A stretch of 64,000 nucleotides of DNA, taken from Methylobacterium sp. 17Sr1-1 (GTDB lineage: Bacteria > Pseudomonadota > Alphaproteobacteria > Rhizobiales > Beijerinckiaceae). The DNA lies in contig NZ_CP029552.1 of the NCBI RefSeq assembly GCF_003173775.1, positions 3,961,001 to 4,025,000 on the forward strand, in the 5' to 3' direction. The position numbers and the translations under genes are program-made. The notes below the pieces were generated by a model that saw only the letters and a program-made list of their open reading frames with translations, ran no database searches and was not told where the DNA came from. Positions 36,712 through 45,109 of this stretch are shown here, one piece after another (the stretch's first letter is position 1; each line of letters begins with the position of its first letter).

Positions 36712-37632
36712 TCAGCGCCGGCCGTCGAGGGCGGCGGCGATCTGGTCGACCGTGGTCTGGAGCGCCCGCAGGCCCCCGGCGGCGAGGTACCAGCTGGCGG
36801 CGTCAACGGACACGACCTGCCCTTTGCGCCAGGCGCTCGTCTGTCGCACCAGCTCGTTGTCGAGGAGCTGGCGCGCCGGCTGGCCGCGCACCCCGATCGC
36901 CGCGTCCCGGTCGAGCACGAACAGCCAGTCCGGGTCGGTCCTGGCGATGAACTCGAACGCGATCGGCTGGCCGTGGATGCCGGCCCCGAGCTCGGTCGCG
37001 GCCGGCCGGAAGCCGAGGGCGCCGTGGATCAGGCCGAAGCGCGAGCCCGGCCCGAAGGCGCTCAGGCGCCCGCCGGTCGAGAGCACGAACAGGGCCGTGC
37101 CGGCCTGCGGGGCCCTGGCGTGGATCGACGCGATGCCGACCTGGATCCGGCCGATTCGCGCCTCGGCCTCCGCCTCCTTGCCGAACAGGCGGGCGAGCGA
37201 GCGGATGTTGCGCAACTCGCTGCCGAGGGGATCGGCGGGGTCGCTCGAGAGATCGATGGTCGGCGCCATCTTCGCCAGCGCCTCGTAGCGCGGCCCCGAG
37301 CGGCCGCCGACGACGACAAGGTCGGGCTCGGCCGCGTTGATCGCCTCGTAATCGGGCTCCCACAGCGTGCCCATCGGGCGGTAGCGCGGCGCGTTGTACT
37401 GCGCGAGGGAGGGCGGCTTCGCCCCGGCCGCGACGCCGAAGACCGGGACGCCGAGGGCGTCGAGGGTATCGAGGGCGGCGAGGTCGAACACGACGATTTT
37501 TTTGGGCGTGGCCGGCAGGGTGGTCTGGCCGCGGGTGTGCTGCACCACGATCTCGGCGGTCGCGGGGGCGGCGCACAACATGGCGAGCAGGAGAGCCATG
37601 AGGTGGCGCCGGGTCGTCTTGAGAGACGGCAA
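36712..37632 (-). CDS. Periplasmic siderophore-binding protein (FatB/CeuE/YclQ-like)
   Basis: This is the solute-binding subunit of the importer. The N-terminus has a signal peptide with a twin-arginine-like part (TTRRHLMALLLAMLCAAPATA). The mature part has the typical PKKIVVFDLAALDTLDALGV, PDLVVVGGRSGPRYEAL and a C-terminal helix. Relatives bind petrobactin or other catecholates. The start is uncertain: an ATG at 37671 adds 13 codons with low G/C third positions, while a TTG at 37632 follows AGAGGA and I prefer it. First gene of the importer operon. Confidence 0.9.
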   Translation of the reverse strand: MPSLKTTRRHLMALLLAMLCAAPATAEIVVQHTRGQTTLPATPKKIVVFDLAALDTLDALGVPVFGVAAGAKPPSLAQYNAPRYRPMGTLWEPDYEAINAAEPDLVVVGGRSGPRYEALAKMAPTIDLSSDPADPLGSELRNIRSLARLFGKEAEAEARIGRIQVGIASIHARAPQAGTALFVLSTGGRLSAFGPGSRFGLIHGALGFRPAATELGAGIHGQPIAFEFIARTDPDWLFVLDRDAAIGVRGQPARQLLDNELVRQTSAWRKGQVVSVDAASWYLAAGGLRALQTTVDQIAAALDGRR

Positions 37633-37720
37633 GGTGGGTGTCCTCTGAGGGGCTTGATTGTTGTTTACCATCGAAATCTGATCGCGAGACCGGCGATCGG
37701 ACGACGATCATGACCCGCTA

Positions 37721-37891
37721 CCCTTTCCCGGACGACTGCAACGAAGTGGAAGGAGATCCGGGATCCAGCGCAAGAAGCCGCGAAGCGCCCGCTTGTCTGC
37801 AACGGTTCAGCATAGAGAGCTGCTTCGCGGCGAGTCCTTCTGCTGGATCCCGGATCTCCGTCCGCTGACGCTGCAGTCGTCCGGGAAAGGG
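37721..37891. repeat. Long palindromic element (family 2)
   Basis: The outer arms (37721-37740 and 37872-37891) are a perfect 20-base inverted repeat starting CCCTTTCCCGG. Inner arms (GAGATCCGGGATCCAGC and its near-complement GCTGGATCCCGGATCTC) also pair, so a 170-base strand could fold into one long hairpin. It separates the importer operon from the biosynthetic operon. The rest of the gap 37633-37941 holds no gene. Confidence 0.85.
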
Positions 37892-37941
37892 TTCAGGCTT
37901 GCAAGTCACTGACAGCCCGGTCGGATCAGGACGCGCACCCC

Positions 37942-38463
37942 TCACCGCACACCCCCCGGCCGCAGCCGCGCCATGCAGTGCACGTCCACGAACGCCCCGT
38001 CCCGAAAACTGGCGGCCCGGTGCGTACCCTCGATCTCGAACCCGAACCGCTCGTAGAGCGCGATCGCCCGGAAATTGTCGACGAAGACCGTCATCTCGAT
38101 CCGGGTGACGTTGAGCCAGTTCTCGGCGGTGTCGATGATCGCCGCCAGCAGCCGCGAGCCGATGCCGCGCCCGGCATAGCCCTCGTTCACGCCGAGCCAG
38201 AACTCCGCCGCGTGGGCGCGCCGGCCGTAGAACGGCCGCAGGGCCGCCGCGCCGACCGCGCGGCCGTCCGCCTCCGCCACCAGGTGCAGGTCCCGCGGAG
38301 AGCGCGGCGTCGCCCAGGCCTTGACCGCCTCGAACGATTCGTAAGGAAGGGCCAGCGTGCCGGAGCGGAAGGCGGGCTGGTTGTACAGCTCGAAGAGGTC
38401 CGGCATGTCGGCCTCGCGCATCGCCCGCACGGTCACGTCCAGGGTCGCCGTCATGCCGGTCAC
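37942..38463 (-). CDS. GNAT-family N-acetyltransferase in the metallophore operon
   Basis: The 173-residue protein is a GNAT acyltransferase of the RimI/YhhY kind. It has a conserved EFWLGVNEGYAGRGIGSRLL acetyl-CoA loop, then ENWLNVTRIEMTVFVDN and ALYERFGFEIEGTHR. It starts at a GTG overlapping the DUF2218 stop (an ATG at 38454 is an alternative), so it is translationally tied to the biosynthesis genes. A tailoring role on the metallophore or its polyamine is possible. It is the last gene of this run. Confidence 0.87.
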   Translation of the reverse strand: MTGMTATLDVTVRAMREADMPDLFELYNQPAFRSGTLALPYESFEAVKAWATPRSPRDLHLVAEADGRAVGAAALRPFYGRRAHAAEFWLGVNEGYAGRGIGSRLLAAIIDTAENWLNVTRIEMTVFVDNFRAIALYERFGFEIEGTHRAASFRDGAFVDVHCMARLRPGGVR

Positions 38464-38738
38464 GCCCAGTCGATCCGCAGCGTCTCGCGGAAGGCGAAGC
38501 GTTCGAGGTGGCGCACGATCACGGCGTGGAAGTCGGGCAACGTCGCCGGATCGGCGACGGTGAGGTCGATCGTCAGCGCCTCGGCATCGGCGGCGAGCCG
38601 GGCTTCGCCCAGGGGCAGGGCGATCCGGGCGGTCGTTGGGTCGAACTCGGTCTCGAACCGGTGCGACCAGTGCTTGGCGAGCTGCTGCAGGTAGCGGCTC
38701 GCATGCGCGGTGCCGACGACGGCGCGGGACTGGATCAT
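38460..38738 (-). CDS. DUF2218 family protein
   Basis: The 92-residue protein matches DUF2218: THASRYLQQLAKHWSHRFETEF at the start (here AHASRYLQQLAKHWSHRF), then the end VIVRHLERFAFRETLRIDW. The fold and function are unknown, but the family is often near iron or siderophore genes. It overlaps both neighbours by stop/start overlap and so is a built-in part of the operon. The start is set by AGGAAGG nine bases upstream. Confidence 0.88.
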   Translation of the reverse strand: MIQSRAVVGTAHASRYLQQLAKHWSHRFETEFDPTTARIALPLGEARLAADAEALTIDLTVADPATLPDFHAVIVRHLERFAFRETLRIDWA

Positions 38739-40048
38739 GGGAGGCATCCTTCCTCGGCGAGGCTGCGATGGTCGGGGAGGCGGGCCGTCCGCCAGGCCCG
38801 GTAGGCCTCGGACAGCCGGTGCTTGAGCGCGAACTCGGCCGCGTCGAGCGCGTCGAGGCGGGCCATCACCCCGGCGACCTGCGCCGGGTCGGCCGACCGG
38901 GCGAGCTTGAGCACCGCGTAGTGCAGGGCGGTGAGACCGTTCACCAGCGCCTCGATGTCGTCGCAGATCCGCTGGAATTCTGCGTCGGGCCAGGCGAGGG
39001 CGCGCCAGAAAAAGGCGAAGCCGTGCTCGTAGGCCCATTTGCGGATGGTGATGACCGGCAGTTCGCGCAACGCCTCGCCGATGGCGGCGAGCGTCAGCCC
39101 GCCGCGTCCCTCGGCATGGGCCGCCACGATTGCCCGAACCGCGTCGATCAGCGGGTTGGCGTCGAGGACGAAGCAGGCCTCGAAGAAGGCGTCGAGATCG
39201 GCGTCCGCCGGCGGGTGCGCGAGCGAGGGATCGAACCGGTATCCGCCGGCGACGCTGGGCTGGCGGATGGCGTTCAGCATCCGGTCCCGCGCGATTCCGC
39301 CCTCCCAGCGGAAGTCGGGATCGCGCACCTGCCAGGTCTCGGGATCGTCGGTAAGGCTCACCAGCAGGTAGTGCGGGAAAGGGTTCTGGTTGAACTTGTT
39401 CTCCCGCTCCGGCAGGTGGAACATGTCCAGCATCACCATCACGCATTCCTCCGGGCGCCGCCGCGCCAGCAGGTCGATGAGGGTCGCGACGTTCTCGTCC
39501 TTCGACCGGGAAGGGTCGTACCAGGCATGGAGCGGCACGCCGTAGAGCCGCTCGAACCAGTAGCGAAACACCTCGTGGTCCTGGGCATCCGAGTGATAGG
39601 CGAGGCGGAATTCGTCGGTGATGGCGAAGTCGGCGTCCCAGATCAGGGCGTAGAACGGACGGTGGTCGATCCCGCGCGCCTTCAGCCCGTCGCAGACGCA
39701 GCTGACGAAGCAGTGGATCTTCAGGTCGTAGGCCAGCGCGCCGTGGACGCCCTCGGACGGTGCCGCCGCTACGACCGGGGCCTCCGCCGCGGGTTCGCGC
39801 ACGAGCAGCCCGGCAAGGTCGGAGACCGTCGCGAGGTCGCTCCGCGCGATCGCCTCCTCGGGGATCGCGAGGCCGAGGCTCATCTCCAGCGAGAGGACGA
39901 GCTGCAGCACCTGGACCGAATCGAGATAGAGATCCTCGTTGAGCCGCGCCCGCGGCCCGAAACGGTCGAGATGCGGGTGGTGCATCTCGTCGCGCAGGAC
40001 CGTGCCGATGGCCGCGACCGCGTCGTCGCGGGTCAGGGTGGAGATCAC
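38735..40048 (-). CDS. Fused acyl carrier protein and AsbE-like petrobactin-type condensing protein (AsbD-AsbE fusion)
   Basis: The 437-residue protein is two units in one chain. Residues 1 to about 85 are a carrier protein with the phosphopantetheine-serine motif LYLDSVQVLQLVLSLE (Ser44). After an Ala-rich linker, the remainder resembles AsbE (DUF6005-like), which in petrobactin synthesis transfers the aryl group from the carrier to spermidine (segments LKIHCFVSCVCDGLKARGID, VMVMLDMFHLPERENKF, IRKWAYEHGFAFFWRAL). In Bacillus, asbD and asbE are separate genes. The GTG start overlaps the ligase stop (GTGA). A DE fusion is also what I recall for the methylolanthanin locus of Methylobacterium. 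Confidence 0.85.
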   Translation of the reverse strand: MISTLTRDDAVAAIGTVLRDEMHHPHLDRFGPRARLNEDLYLDSVQVLQLVLSLEMSLGLAIPEEAIARSDLATVSDLAGLLVREPAAEAPVVAAAPSEGVHGALAYDLKIHCFVSCVCDGLKARGIDHRPFYALIWDADFAITDEFRLAYHSDAQDHEVFRYWFERLYGVPLHAWYDPSRSKDENVATLIDLLARRRPEECVMVMLDMFHLPERENKFNQNPFPHYLLVSLTDDPETWQVRDPDFRWEGGIARDRMLNAIRQPSVAGGYRFDPSLAHPPADADLDAFFEACFVLDANPLIDAVRAIVAAHAEGRGGLTLAAIGEALRELPVITIRKWAYEHGFAFFWRALAWPDAEFQRICDDIEALVNGLTALHYAVLKLARSADPAQVAGVMARLDALDAAEFALKHRLSEAYRAWRTARLPDHRSLAEEGCLP

Positions 40049-41310
40049 GACACCGCCTCCAGGGCGCCGCTGCGGTAGCGCTCGGCGGCTTCGCGGCGGG
40101 AGATCTTGCCGTTGGCCTGGCGCGGGATGGCGGCGACCTGCAAGGCCTCGACCGGGACCTGATGGCCGGCGAGGAAGCGGCGGCACCAGTCCTGGAGCGC
40201 GCGCGGCGGCACCGGCGCCTCGGCGCTGAACAGGAGCGTCACCCGTTCGCCCGCGAAGGGATCGGCCCGGGCGAAGGCCACCGCATCGGTGATGCCCGGC
40301 ATCGCCATCACCACGTCCTCGACCTCGCCCGGATAGACGTTGAGGCCCGAGACGTTGATCGTGTCGCTCCGGCGGGACACGAAGATCAGCATGCCGTCGG
40401 GCAGCCGGTAGCCGAGGTCGCCGGTGCGGACCGTGGCGCCGCCGCTGCCGACCACGATCTCCTCGGGCGCGCCGGCGCTCACGCCCGCCTGGACGCGATG
40501 ATGCGGCAGGGGATAGCCGATCGCGTCCGCCCGTCGCAGGTCGGGGTTCACCGCGATGCAGCCGGCCTCCGAGCAGCCGTATTGCTGGAAGAGGTGCTCC
40601 ACCCGGGCCCGGATGGCGGCGAACCAGGGCGCGGGCAAAAGCGTGCCGGACGTCATCGCCGCATGGAGGCGCTCGCCCTCCGGCATCAGCCGCGCGAGCG
40701 TGTGCAGCATGGCGGGCGAGGTGTAGAGCAGCGGTCGCTCGGTCTCGCGCAGGCGGCGCAGCAGGTACTTCGGGTTGCCGGTATCGAGCACCAGGGGCGC
40801 CCGGCCGCGGCGCAGGCCCACGAGCAGGCCGCAGATCAGCCCGTAGGAATGGGTGATCGGGCAGGCGATGACGGGCGTCATCCCCTCCGGCTCGGCGAAG
40901 GCCGCGACGTAGCTCTCGATCTCGCGCTCGACCGCGCTCCAGGGGCGGGCGATGCATTTCGGCTCCCCGGTCGTGCCGGAGCTCATCTGGAGCAGGTGGC
41001 CCTCGCCCGGCACCGGGGGCGGGGCGTCGTCGAGGCTCTCGCCGTCGAGATCGTCGAGGAAGACCCGGTGGCAGCCGGCCCGGGCGGCGAGCCGCCGGGC
41101 GCCGTCATCCGGCAGGGCCGGATGGATCGGCAGCACGGTCGCGCCGGCCCGGCGGGCGGCCAGGATGAAGGCGAGGCTCGACGCGGTGTCGCGGAACCGC
41201 GCGGCGACCCGTTCGCCGCTGCCGGCCCGCAGGCGGGCGCGCTCGGTGACATGCGCGAGCGTCGCCGCCATCTCTTCCGCCGCGAGGATGCGTCCGTCGA
41301 TCTCGATCAT
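40045..41310 (-). CDS. AsbC-like aryl-AMP ligase
   Basis: The 421-residue enzyme is a short adenylate-forming ligase. Motifs include LLQMSSGTTGEPKCIARPWS (P-loop), YGCSEAGCIAVNP, the hinge TGDLGYRLPDG and the lysine loop PRQANGKISRREA. In petrobactin synthesis AsbC activates 3,4-dihydroxybenzoate and loads it on the carrier; the methylolanthanin pathway uses 4-hydroxybenzoate. The substrate cannot be read from sequence here. It overlaps both neighbours by 4 bases. No AsbF-type dehydratase gene is seen nearby, so the aryl acid must come from elsewhere. Confidence 0.88.
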   Translation of the reverse strand: MIEIDGRILAAEEMAATLAHVTERARLRAGSGERVAARFRDTASSLAFILAARRAGATVLPIHPALPDDGARRLAARAGCHRVFLDDLDGESLDDAPPPVPGEGHLLQMSSGTTGEPKCIARPWSAVEREIESYVAAFAEPEGMTPVIACPITHSYGLICGLLVGLRRGRAPLVLDTGNPKYLLRRLRETERPLLYTSPAMLHTLARLMPEGERLHAAMTSGTLLPAPWFAAIRARVEHLFQQYGCSEAGCIAVNPDLRRADAIGYPLPHHRVQAGVSAGAPEEIVVGSGGATVRTGDLGYRLPDGMLIFVSRRSDTINVSGLNVYPGEVEDVVMAMPGITDAVAFARADPFAGERVTLLFSAEAPVPPRALQDWCRRFLAGHQVPVEALQVAAIPRQANGKISRREAAERYRSGALEAVS

Positions 41311-42995
41311 GAGCCTGTCCGCAGGAGGGGGGAGAGAGGAGGGAAGAGGGCATTGGGCGCGAGGTGGCTGCCATGCGCCTCGCCGAGGCCGAGCTTGCGG
41401 GCGAGCAGCGCCTCCACCCGCAGGCAGGGCACCGCCACTTCCAGCCGGGCGAGCCGGTCCTCCAGCCCGTGCTCGGCCGCGTGGCGGCGCAGGCACCGGC
41501 CGAGCCCGTCCCAGAATCCGGCCTCGTCGAGCCCGTGCCGGCGGGCGAGGAGATGGGTGATCTCGCTCAGGTTGAAGACGAACAGGCTGTCGGTCACCAA
41601 TTCGGCGAGGGTGGCGGCCGCCCGCATGGCGTGGAAGCGGTCGTCCGGCGGCCCGGCATGAGCCGGGTCGATGGCGCCGAGATCCGGCACCGGGGGCACG
41701 TCGCGGAGGAAGTCGGGCGCGTATTCGGCGCTCTCGTGGAAATCACGGCACATCACCCGCTCGGGCCAGCCGTCGCGGTGCACCAGGATCATGTTCTGGC
41801 CGTGCGCCTCGAGCGCCACGCCGTGCGCCACCAGGAGGTGCCAGACCGGCAGCACCGCCACCTCGACCAGCCGGTCGAGCCAGGGTGCGAGGCCGTAACG
41901 ATCGAGCCAGGGCGCCACGAAGGTGCGGCCGTCCGGCTCAAGGGCGCAGAGCGCGTTGAGCGGCAAGGCGGCCTCGCCGGGCGCCAGGACAGGGCTCTCG
42001 CGCCAGATCGCCGCCAGCCGGCCGTCCCGGTCGGCGATCATCGCGGCGTACTCGCGCAGGATCGTCATCCCGGAGAGAGACGGGTCGCCGGCGACGATCC
42101 GGGCGAGCCAGTCCGAGAGCGCCGGCGCGGTCGGGACGAAGGCGGGATCGAGGATCCGCAGGCTCGACGTGCTGACGACGCTCAGGGACAGCTTTACACT
42201 CGGCGCAAGCGGGTCGTCGCACGCGTGGAGCGTGCGCAGGGACTGGCTCGCCCGGTAGCGCGGACCGGCCGTCCCAAGCGCGACGGCCTCGCCCGCCGCC
42301 AGCCGGGAGCGCCAGGGTTCTTGTCCCGCGAGGTGGCGCATCTGCCAGGGATGGACCGGGATGATCGCGTGCGAGACCGGGGAATGGCCGGCCGCGCGCA
42401 GGCGCTCCACCAGCCCGTCCCAATCCGGCCCGAGTACCGCGCGCCAGAACCCGTCCTCGTCGCCCGGCAGCGAGGCGGTCACCAGGAAGCGGGGCAGGGC
42501 GAGCCAGTCGAGGCGGAAGGCGCGCCCGGCTTCCGGCCCGTATGCGGCATGGTCGTCGAGGCCGAAGCCGGTGCGGGCCTTGAAGCAGGGGTGATAGGGG
42601 TGGCCCTCCGAGAGGGCGCCGTCGAGCGCCGCGAAGGGCAGGGCGCGGCGCTCCTGCGCCGGCAGGGACTCGGCGTTCCAGCGGCAGAGCGCGACCGTCT
42701 GCCGGAGCTCCGCGAGCAGGCGCTCGCGGTGCTCCGGAGGGGCCGGCAGGGCCTCGACCAGGTCCGCGAGCCGGGCCGCCTGCCACCCGCCCTCCGCCGC
42801 GACCTCGACCGGCCCGGCGAGGCGGGGGCGGCCGAAGGGGCCGACGTCGCCGGGGGCACGGAAATTCCGCCCACCGAGGCGCCAGTGCAGGGGGCAAGCG
42901 CCGGGCGCGACCTCCGCCGGGGTGTCGCTCAGGCCCTCGAACAGGACCGCCTCCGCGAGCTGCCGCAGCACGCGGTCGTCCGGCGGCTCAAGCAT
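41307..42995 (-). CDS. IucA/IucC-family NIS siderophore synthetase (AsbB-like)
   Basis: NIS synthetases join citrate carboxyls to amines using ATP. The 562-residue protein has GHPYHPCFKARTGF, the family's GHPxHPxxKxRxG motif. Further motifs are IIPVHPWQMRHL, LSVVSTSSLRILD, EAHGQNMILVHRDG and the C-terminal FhuF-like end. It is the second NIS gene in the operon, matching AsbB in order. A GTG at 43013 and the ATG at 42995 are both possible; either overlaps the AsbA-like gene. Confidence 0.92.
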   Translation of the reverse strand: MLEPPDDRVLRQLAEAVLFEGLSDTPAEVAPGACPLHWRLGGRNFRAPGDVGPFGRPRLAGPVEVAAEGGWQAARLADLVEALPAPPEHRERLLAELRQTVALCRWNAESLPAQERRALPFAALDGALSEGHPYHPCFKARTGFGLDDHAAYGPEAGRAFRLDWLALPRFLVTASLPGDEDGFWRAVLGPDWDGLVERLRAAGHSPVSHAIIPVHPWQMRHLAGQEPWRSRLAAGEAVALGTAGPRYRASQSLRTLHACDDPLAPSVKLSLSVVSTSSLRILDPAFVPTAPALSDWLARIVAGDPSLSGMTILREYAAMIADRDGRLAAIWRESPVLAPGEAALPLNALCALEPDGRTFVAPWLDRYGLAPWLDRLVEVAVLPVWHLLVAHGVALEAHGQNMILVHRDGWPERVMCRDFHESAEYAPDFLRDVPPVPDLGAIDPAHAGPPDDRFHAMRAAATLAELVTDSLFVFNLSEITHLLARRHGLDEAGFWDGLGRCLRRHAAEHGLEDRLARLEVAVPCLRVEALLARKLGLGEAHGSHLAPNALFPPLSPLLRTGS

Positions 42996-44784
42996 GCCGG
43001 GACGCCGGAACACGGCCGGACGCGCCCTGCCGTGCCCAATGCCGGAGCGGGTTCGGCATGTCGATATAGGTGCCGGCGCCGTCGGCCGAGGCCAGCTCGT
43101 CGCGGTCGGCGAGGCGCACGCGCAGGTTCGCCTTGGTGCAGAGGGTCGGCCCGTCCAGGACCGAGCGGGCGAAGGCCCGGCCCGGACCGGTCATGCGCCG
43201 GGCGATCGTCTCCAGCCGGCGGGCGAGGTCGTCGAGGAGCACCTCCTCCCGGACGATCCCGTCATGGCCCATCCGGGCCACCACGGAGAAGACCTGGTTC
43301 ACCACGAGGTAATAGGCGAGGCGCCGGCGGATCTCGTCGTCGTCGAAGAAGAGCGACGGGATGGTGCCGGTCTCCGGTACCAGGCGCTGGATCCGCGGGC
43401 GGGCGTCCTCCGACAGGTAGAAGCCCTGGTTGTCGCGGTAGAAGCCCCGGCGCGGCCAGCCGGCGGCGACGTCGAGGAGCGCGTTCTGCTGGTGGGCCTC
43501 CAGGGCGATGCCGTGCCGGTCGTAGAGGGCGACGACCGGTTCCAGCATGCAATCGAGATAGAGGCTGAACCAGGTCCGGCCGGCATGGGCGAGATCCGCC
43601 TGGGCGAGGTCCGTGCCGCCGACCCGTCGCAGCAGGGTCGCGAGCCGCGAGGGACGGCCCGGTACCGGCTCGGCGGTCAGCGCCGCGACGGTCGCGACGC
43701 CGCGCTCCGCCCCGTCCCGGAACGGGTTTTCGCGATACACCGTCTCGAAGCCGCTCTCGGGGTGGCCGGGCAGGTCCAGCGTCATCCAGGCCGGGTCGGC
43801 GACGATCCGGAAGGCGGGATGCTCGGCGCCGCCGCTCCGCGCCAGCAGCCGCGCCACCGCGACCCCGGCCTCCAATTCGGCCTTCCGGTTCACCCGCAGC
43901 GAGTTGGTGAGGGTGACGGGCAGCGAGAACTTCGCCATCCAGTCGCTGTCCGGCGCATAGACCGTGCGCAGGGACGAGGTCGCGGTGAAACGCGGGCCGA
44001 AGGCGCCGAGCAGCCTCAGGTGGCCCGCCTCCACCAGCGCGGCGACGGCCGGCGTCAGCAGCAGCGCCTCGGCCTGGAGCGGATGCATCGGCAGGGCGAT
44101 CTCGCCGGGGCGCAGGGGCAGGCGCCCGGCCTCCGCCCCGAGGAGGTCGCGGGCGATCTCCGGAGCGGAGCGGGCCACCGCCGAATCGTGCCGCACCCGG
44201 GCGGCGTCGGCGGCGAAGACCGCGAGGCGGAACGTCCCGCCCTCCTCGGGCGCGTAGGCGCGGGCCTGCCAGGGTGTGAGGCCCTGGCGGCTCTTCGGCG
44301 TCGGGTGCAGCCAGTGGCCGAAGACGAGCGCGCGCTCGGCCGCGATGAAATCCTCCGTCCCGCCGGGGGCTTGCGCCGCGAGGTCGAGCTGGCGCGCGGT
44401 CTCGCGGTAGCTGTCGAGCACCCGCCCGAGCAGCTCCAGTTCGCGCGCGCGCGCCTTGGTCCCGCCGGCCTCGTCGCAGCGCGCATAGGCCTCGCCGAGC
44501 AGGTCCTGCAGCGCCCGCATCGGTGCGACCGGGCGCCAGCGCGGCTCGTGAAGGTGGCGGGTCCACAGCCGGCCGAAGCCTTGAGCGCCGCAGAGCGAGG
44601 GCGCGACGATCTCGGCCCGGATCGCGACGCGCTGGTCGCGCAGCTGCCACTCGACGCATGAGGCGGGCGGCCCGTCGGGCAGCGCATGGCGCACCGGGAT
44701 GCCGGGATCGATCTCGCGCAGGTAGCCGTTGGCGAAGCTGCGGAACGCCGCCGCCTCGGCGACGGCTTCAGACGGTTGCGGCAT
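42988..44784 (-). CDS. IucA/IucC-family NIS siderophore synthetase (AsbA-like)
   Basis: The 598-residue NIS synthetase is the first biosynthetic gene. It shows GHWLHPTPKSRQGLTPWQ, ALPMHPLQAEALLL, LTNSLRVNRKAELEAG and the ATP-site segment EAHQQNALLDVAAGW. AsbA starts petrobactin assembly by attaching spermidine to citrate. I start at MPQPSEAVAEA; the 46 residues upstream look non-coding. It is preceded by a low-GC promoter-like region and overlaps the next gene, which heads a run of stop/start overlaps. Confidence 0.93.
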   Translation of the reverse strand: MPQPSEAVAEAAAFRSFANGYLREIDPGIPVRHALPDGPPASCVEWQLRDQRVAIRAEIVAPSLCGAQGFGRLWTRHLHEPRWRPVAPMRALQDLLGEAYARCDEAGGTKARARELELLGRVLDSYRETARQLDLAAQAPGGTEDFIAAERALVFGHWLHPTPKSRQGLTPWQARAYAPEEGGTFRLAVFAADAARVRHDSAVARSAPEIARDLLGAEAGRLPLRPGEIALPMHPLQAEALLLTPAVAALVEAGHLRLLGAFGPRFTATSSLRTVYAPDSDWMAKFSLPVTLTNSLRVNRKAELEAGVAVARLLARSGGAEHPAFRIVADPAWMTLDLPGHPESGFETVYRENPFRDGAERGVATVAALTAEPVPGRPSRLATLLRRVGGTDLAQADLAHAGRTWFSLYLDCMLEPVVALYDRHGIALEAHQQNALLDVAAGWPRRGFYRDNQGFYLSEDARPRIQRLVPETGTIPSLFFDDDEIRRRLAYYLVVNQVFSVVARMGHDGIVREEVLLDDLARRLETIARRMTGPGRAFARSVLDGPTLCTKANLRVRLADRDELASADGAGTYIDMPNPLRHWARQGASGRVPASRHA

Positions 44785-45109
44785 GTCGACCAAGCCTCGC
44801 TCCGGCCTCCGGTTGGGGAATTTCGGTGTGTGCAGGGGCGCCGATGCCCGGCGGAGCCGGATCGCCCGCTCGGATGCACCGGATCGCTTCGGGTCCGGGT
44901 CTATCGCTCGCACGACAGGCAAGAGTCAAGAAAATATGCCGATATTCCGTGCATAGATGCACAGATTTGAACTATTATGAAAACAAAAAAACTCGAAACG
45001 GCGGCCGTCACTCCGGATGTCGCAGATCGAATGCTGAGCGGCGCGCAGGCGTCATCGTGCAGGGAGGGGGGAAGGACCGCCTCCGGGTCGTTCCCCCCTG
45101 CCGTCTTAC
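44785..45109 (-). promoter_or_regulatory. Promoter region of the biosynthetic operon
   Basis: This 325-base gap separates the receptor gene from the AsbA-like gene. Bases 44930-45000 are strikingly AT-rich. An inverted repeat GTGCAT-AG-ATGCAC lies at 44949-44962. On the minus strand TTGTTT and CATAAT sequences are near suitable promoter spacing. An iron regulator or the ECF sigma factor may act here, but I see no consensus Fur or RirA box. A hairpin at 45066-45098 also lies in this gap. Confidence 0.45.
45066..45098 (-). terminator. Hairpin after the receptor gene
   Basis: Arms GGGGGGAA and TTCCCCCC (45066-45073, 45091-45098) pair, with GACC/GGTC extending the stem inside. It begins 12 bases after the true end of the receptor gene. 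No U-run follows, so termination is probable but not certain. Confidence 0.5.
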
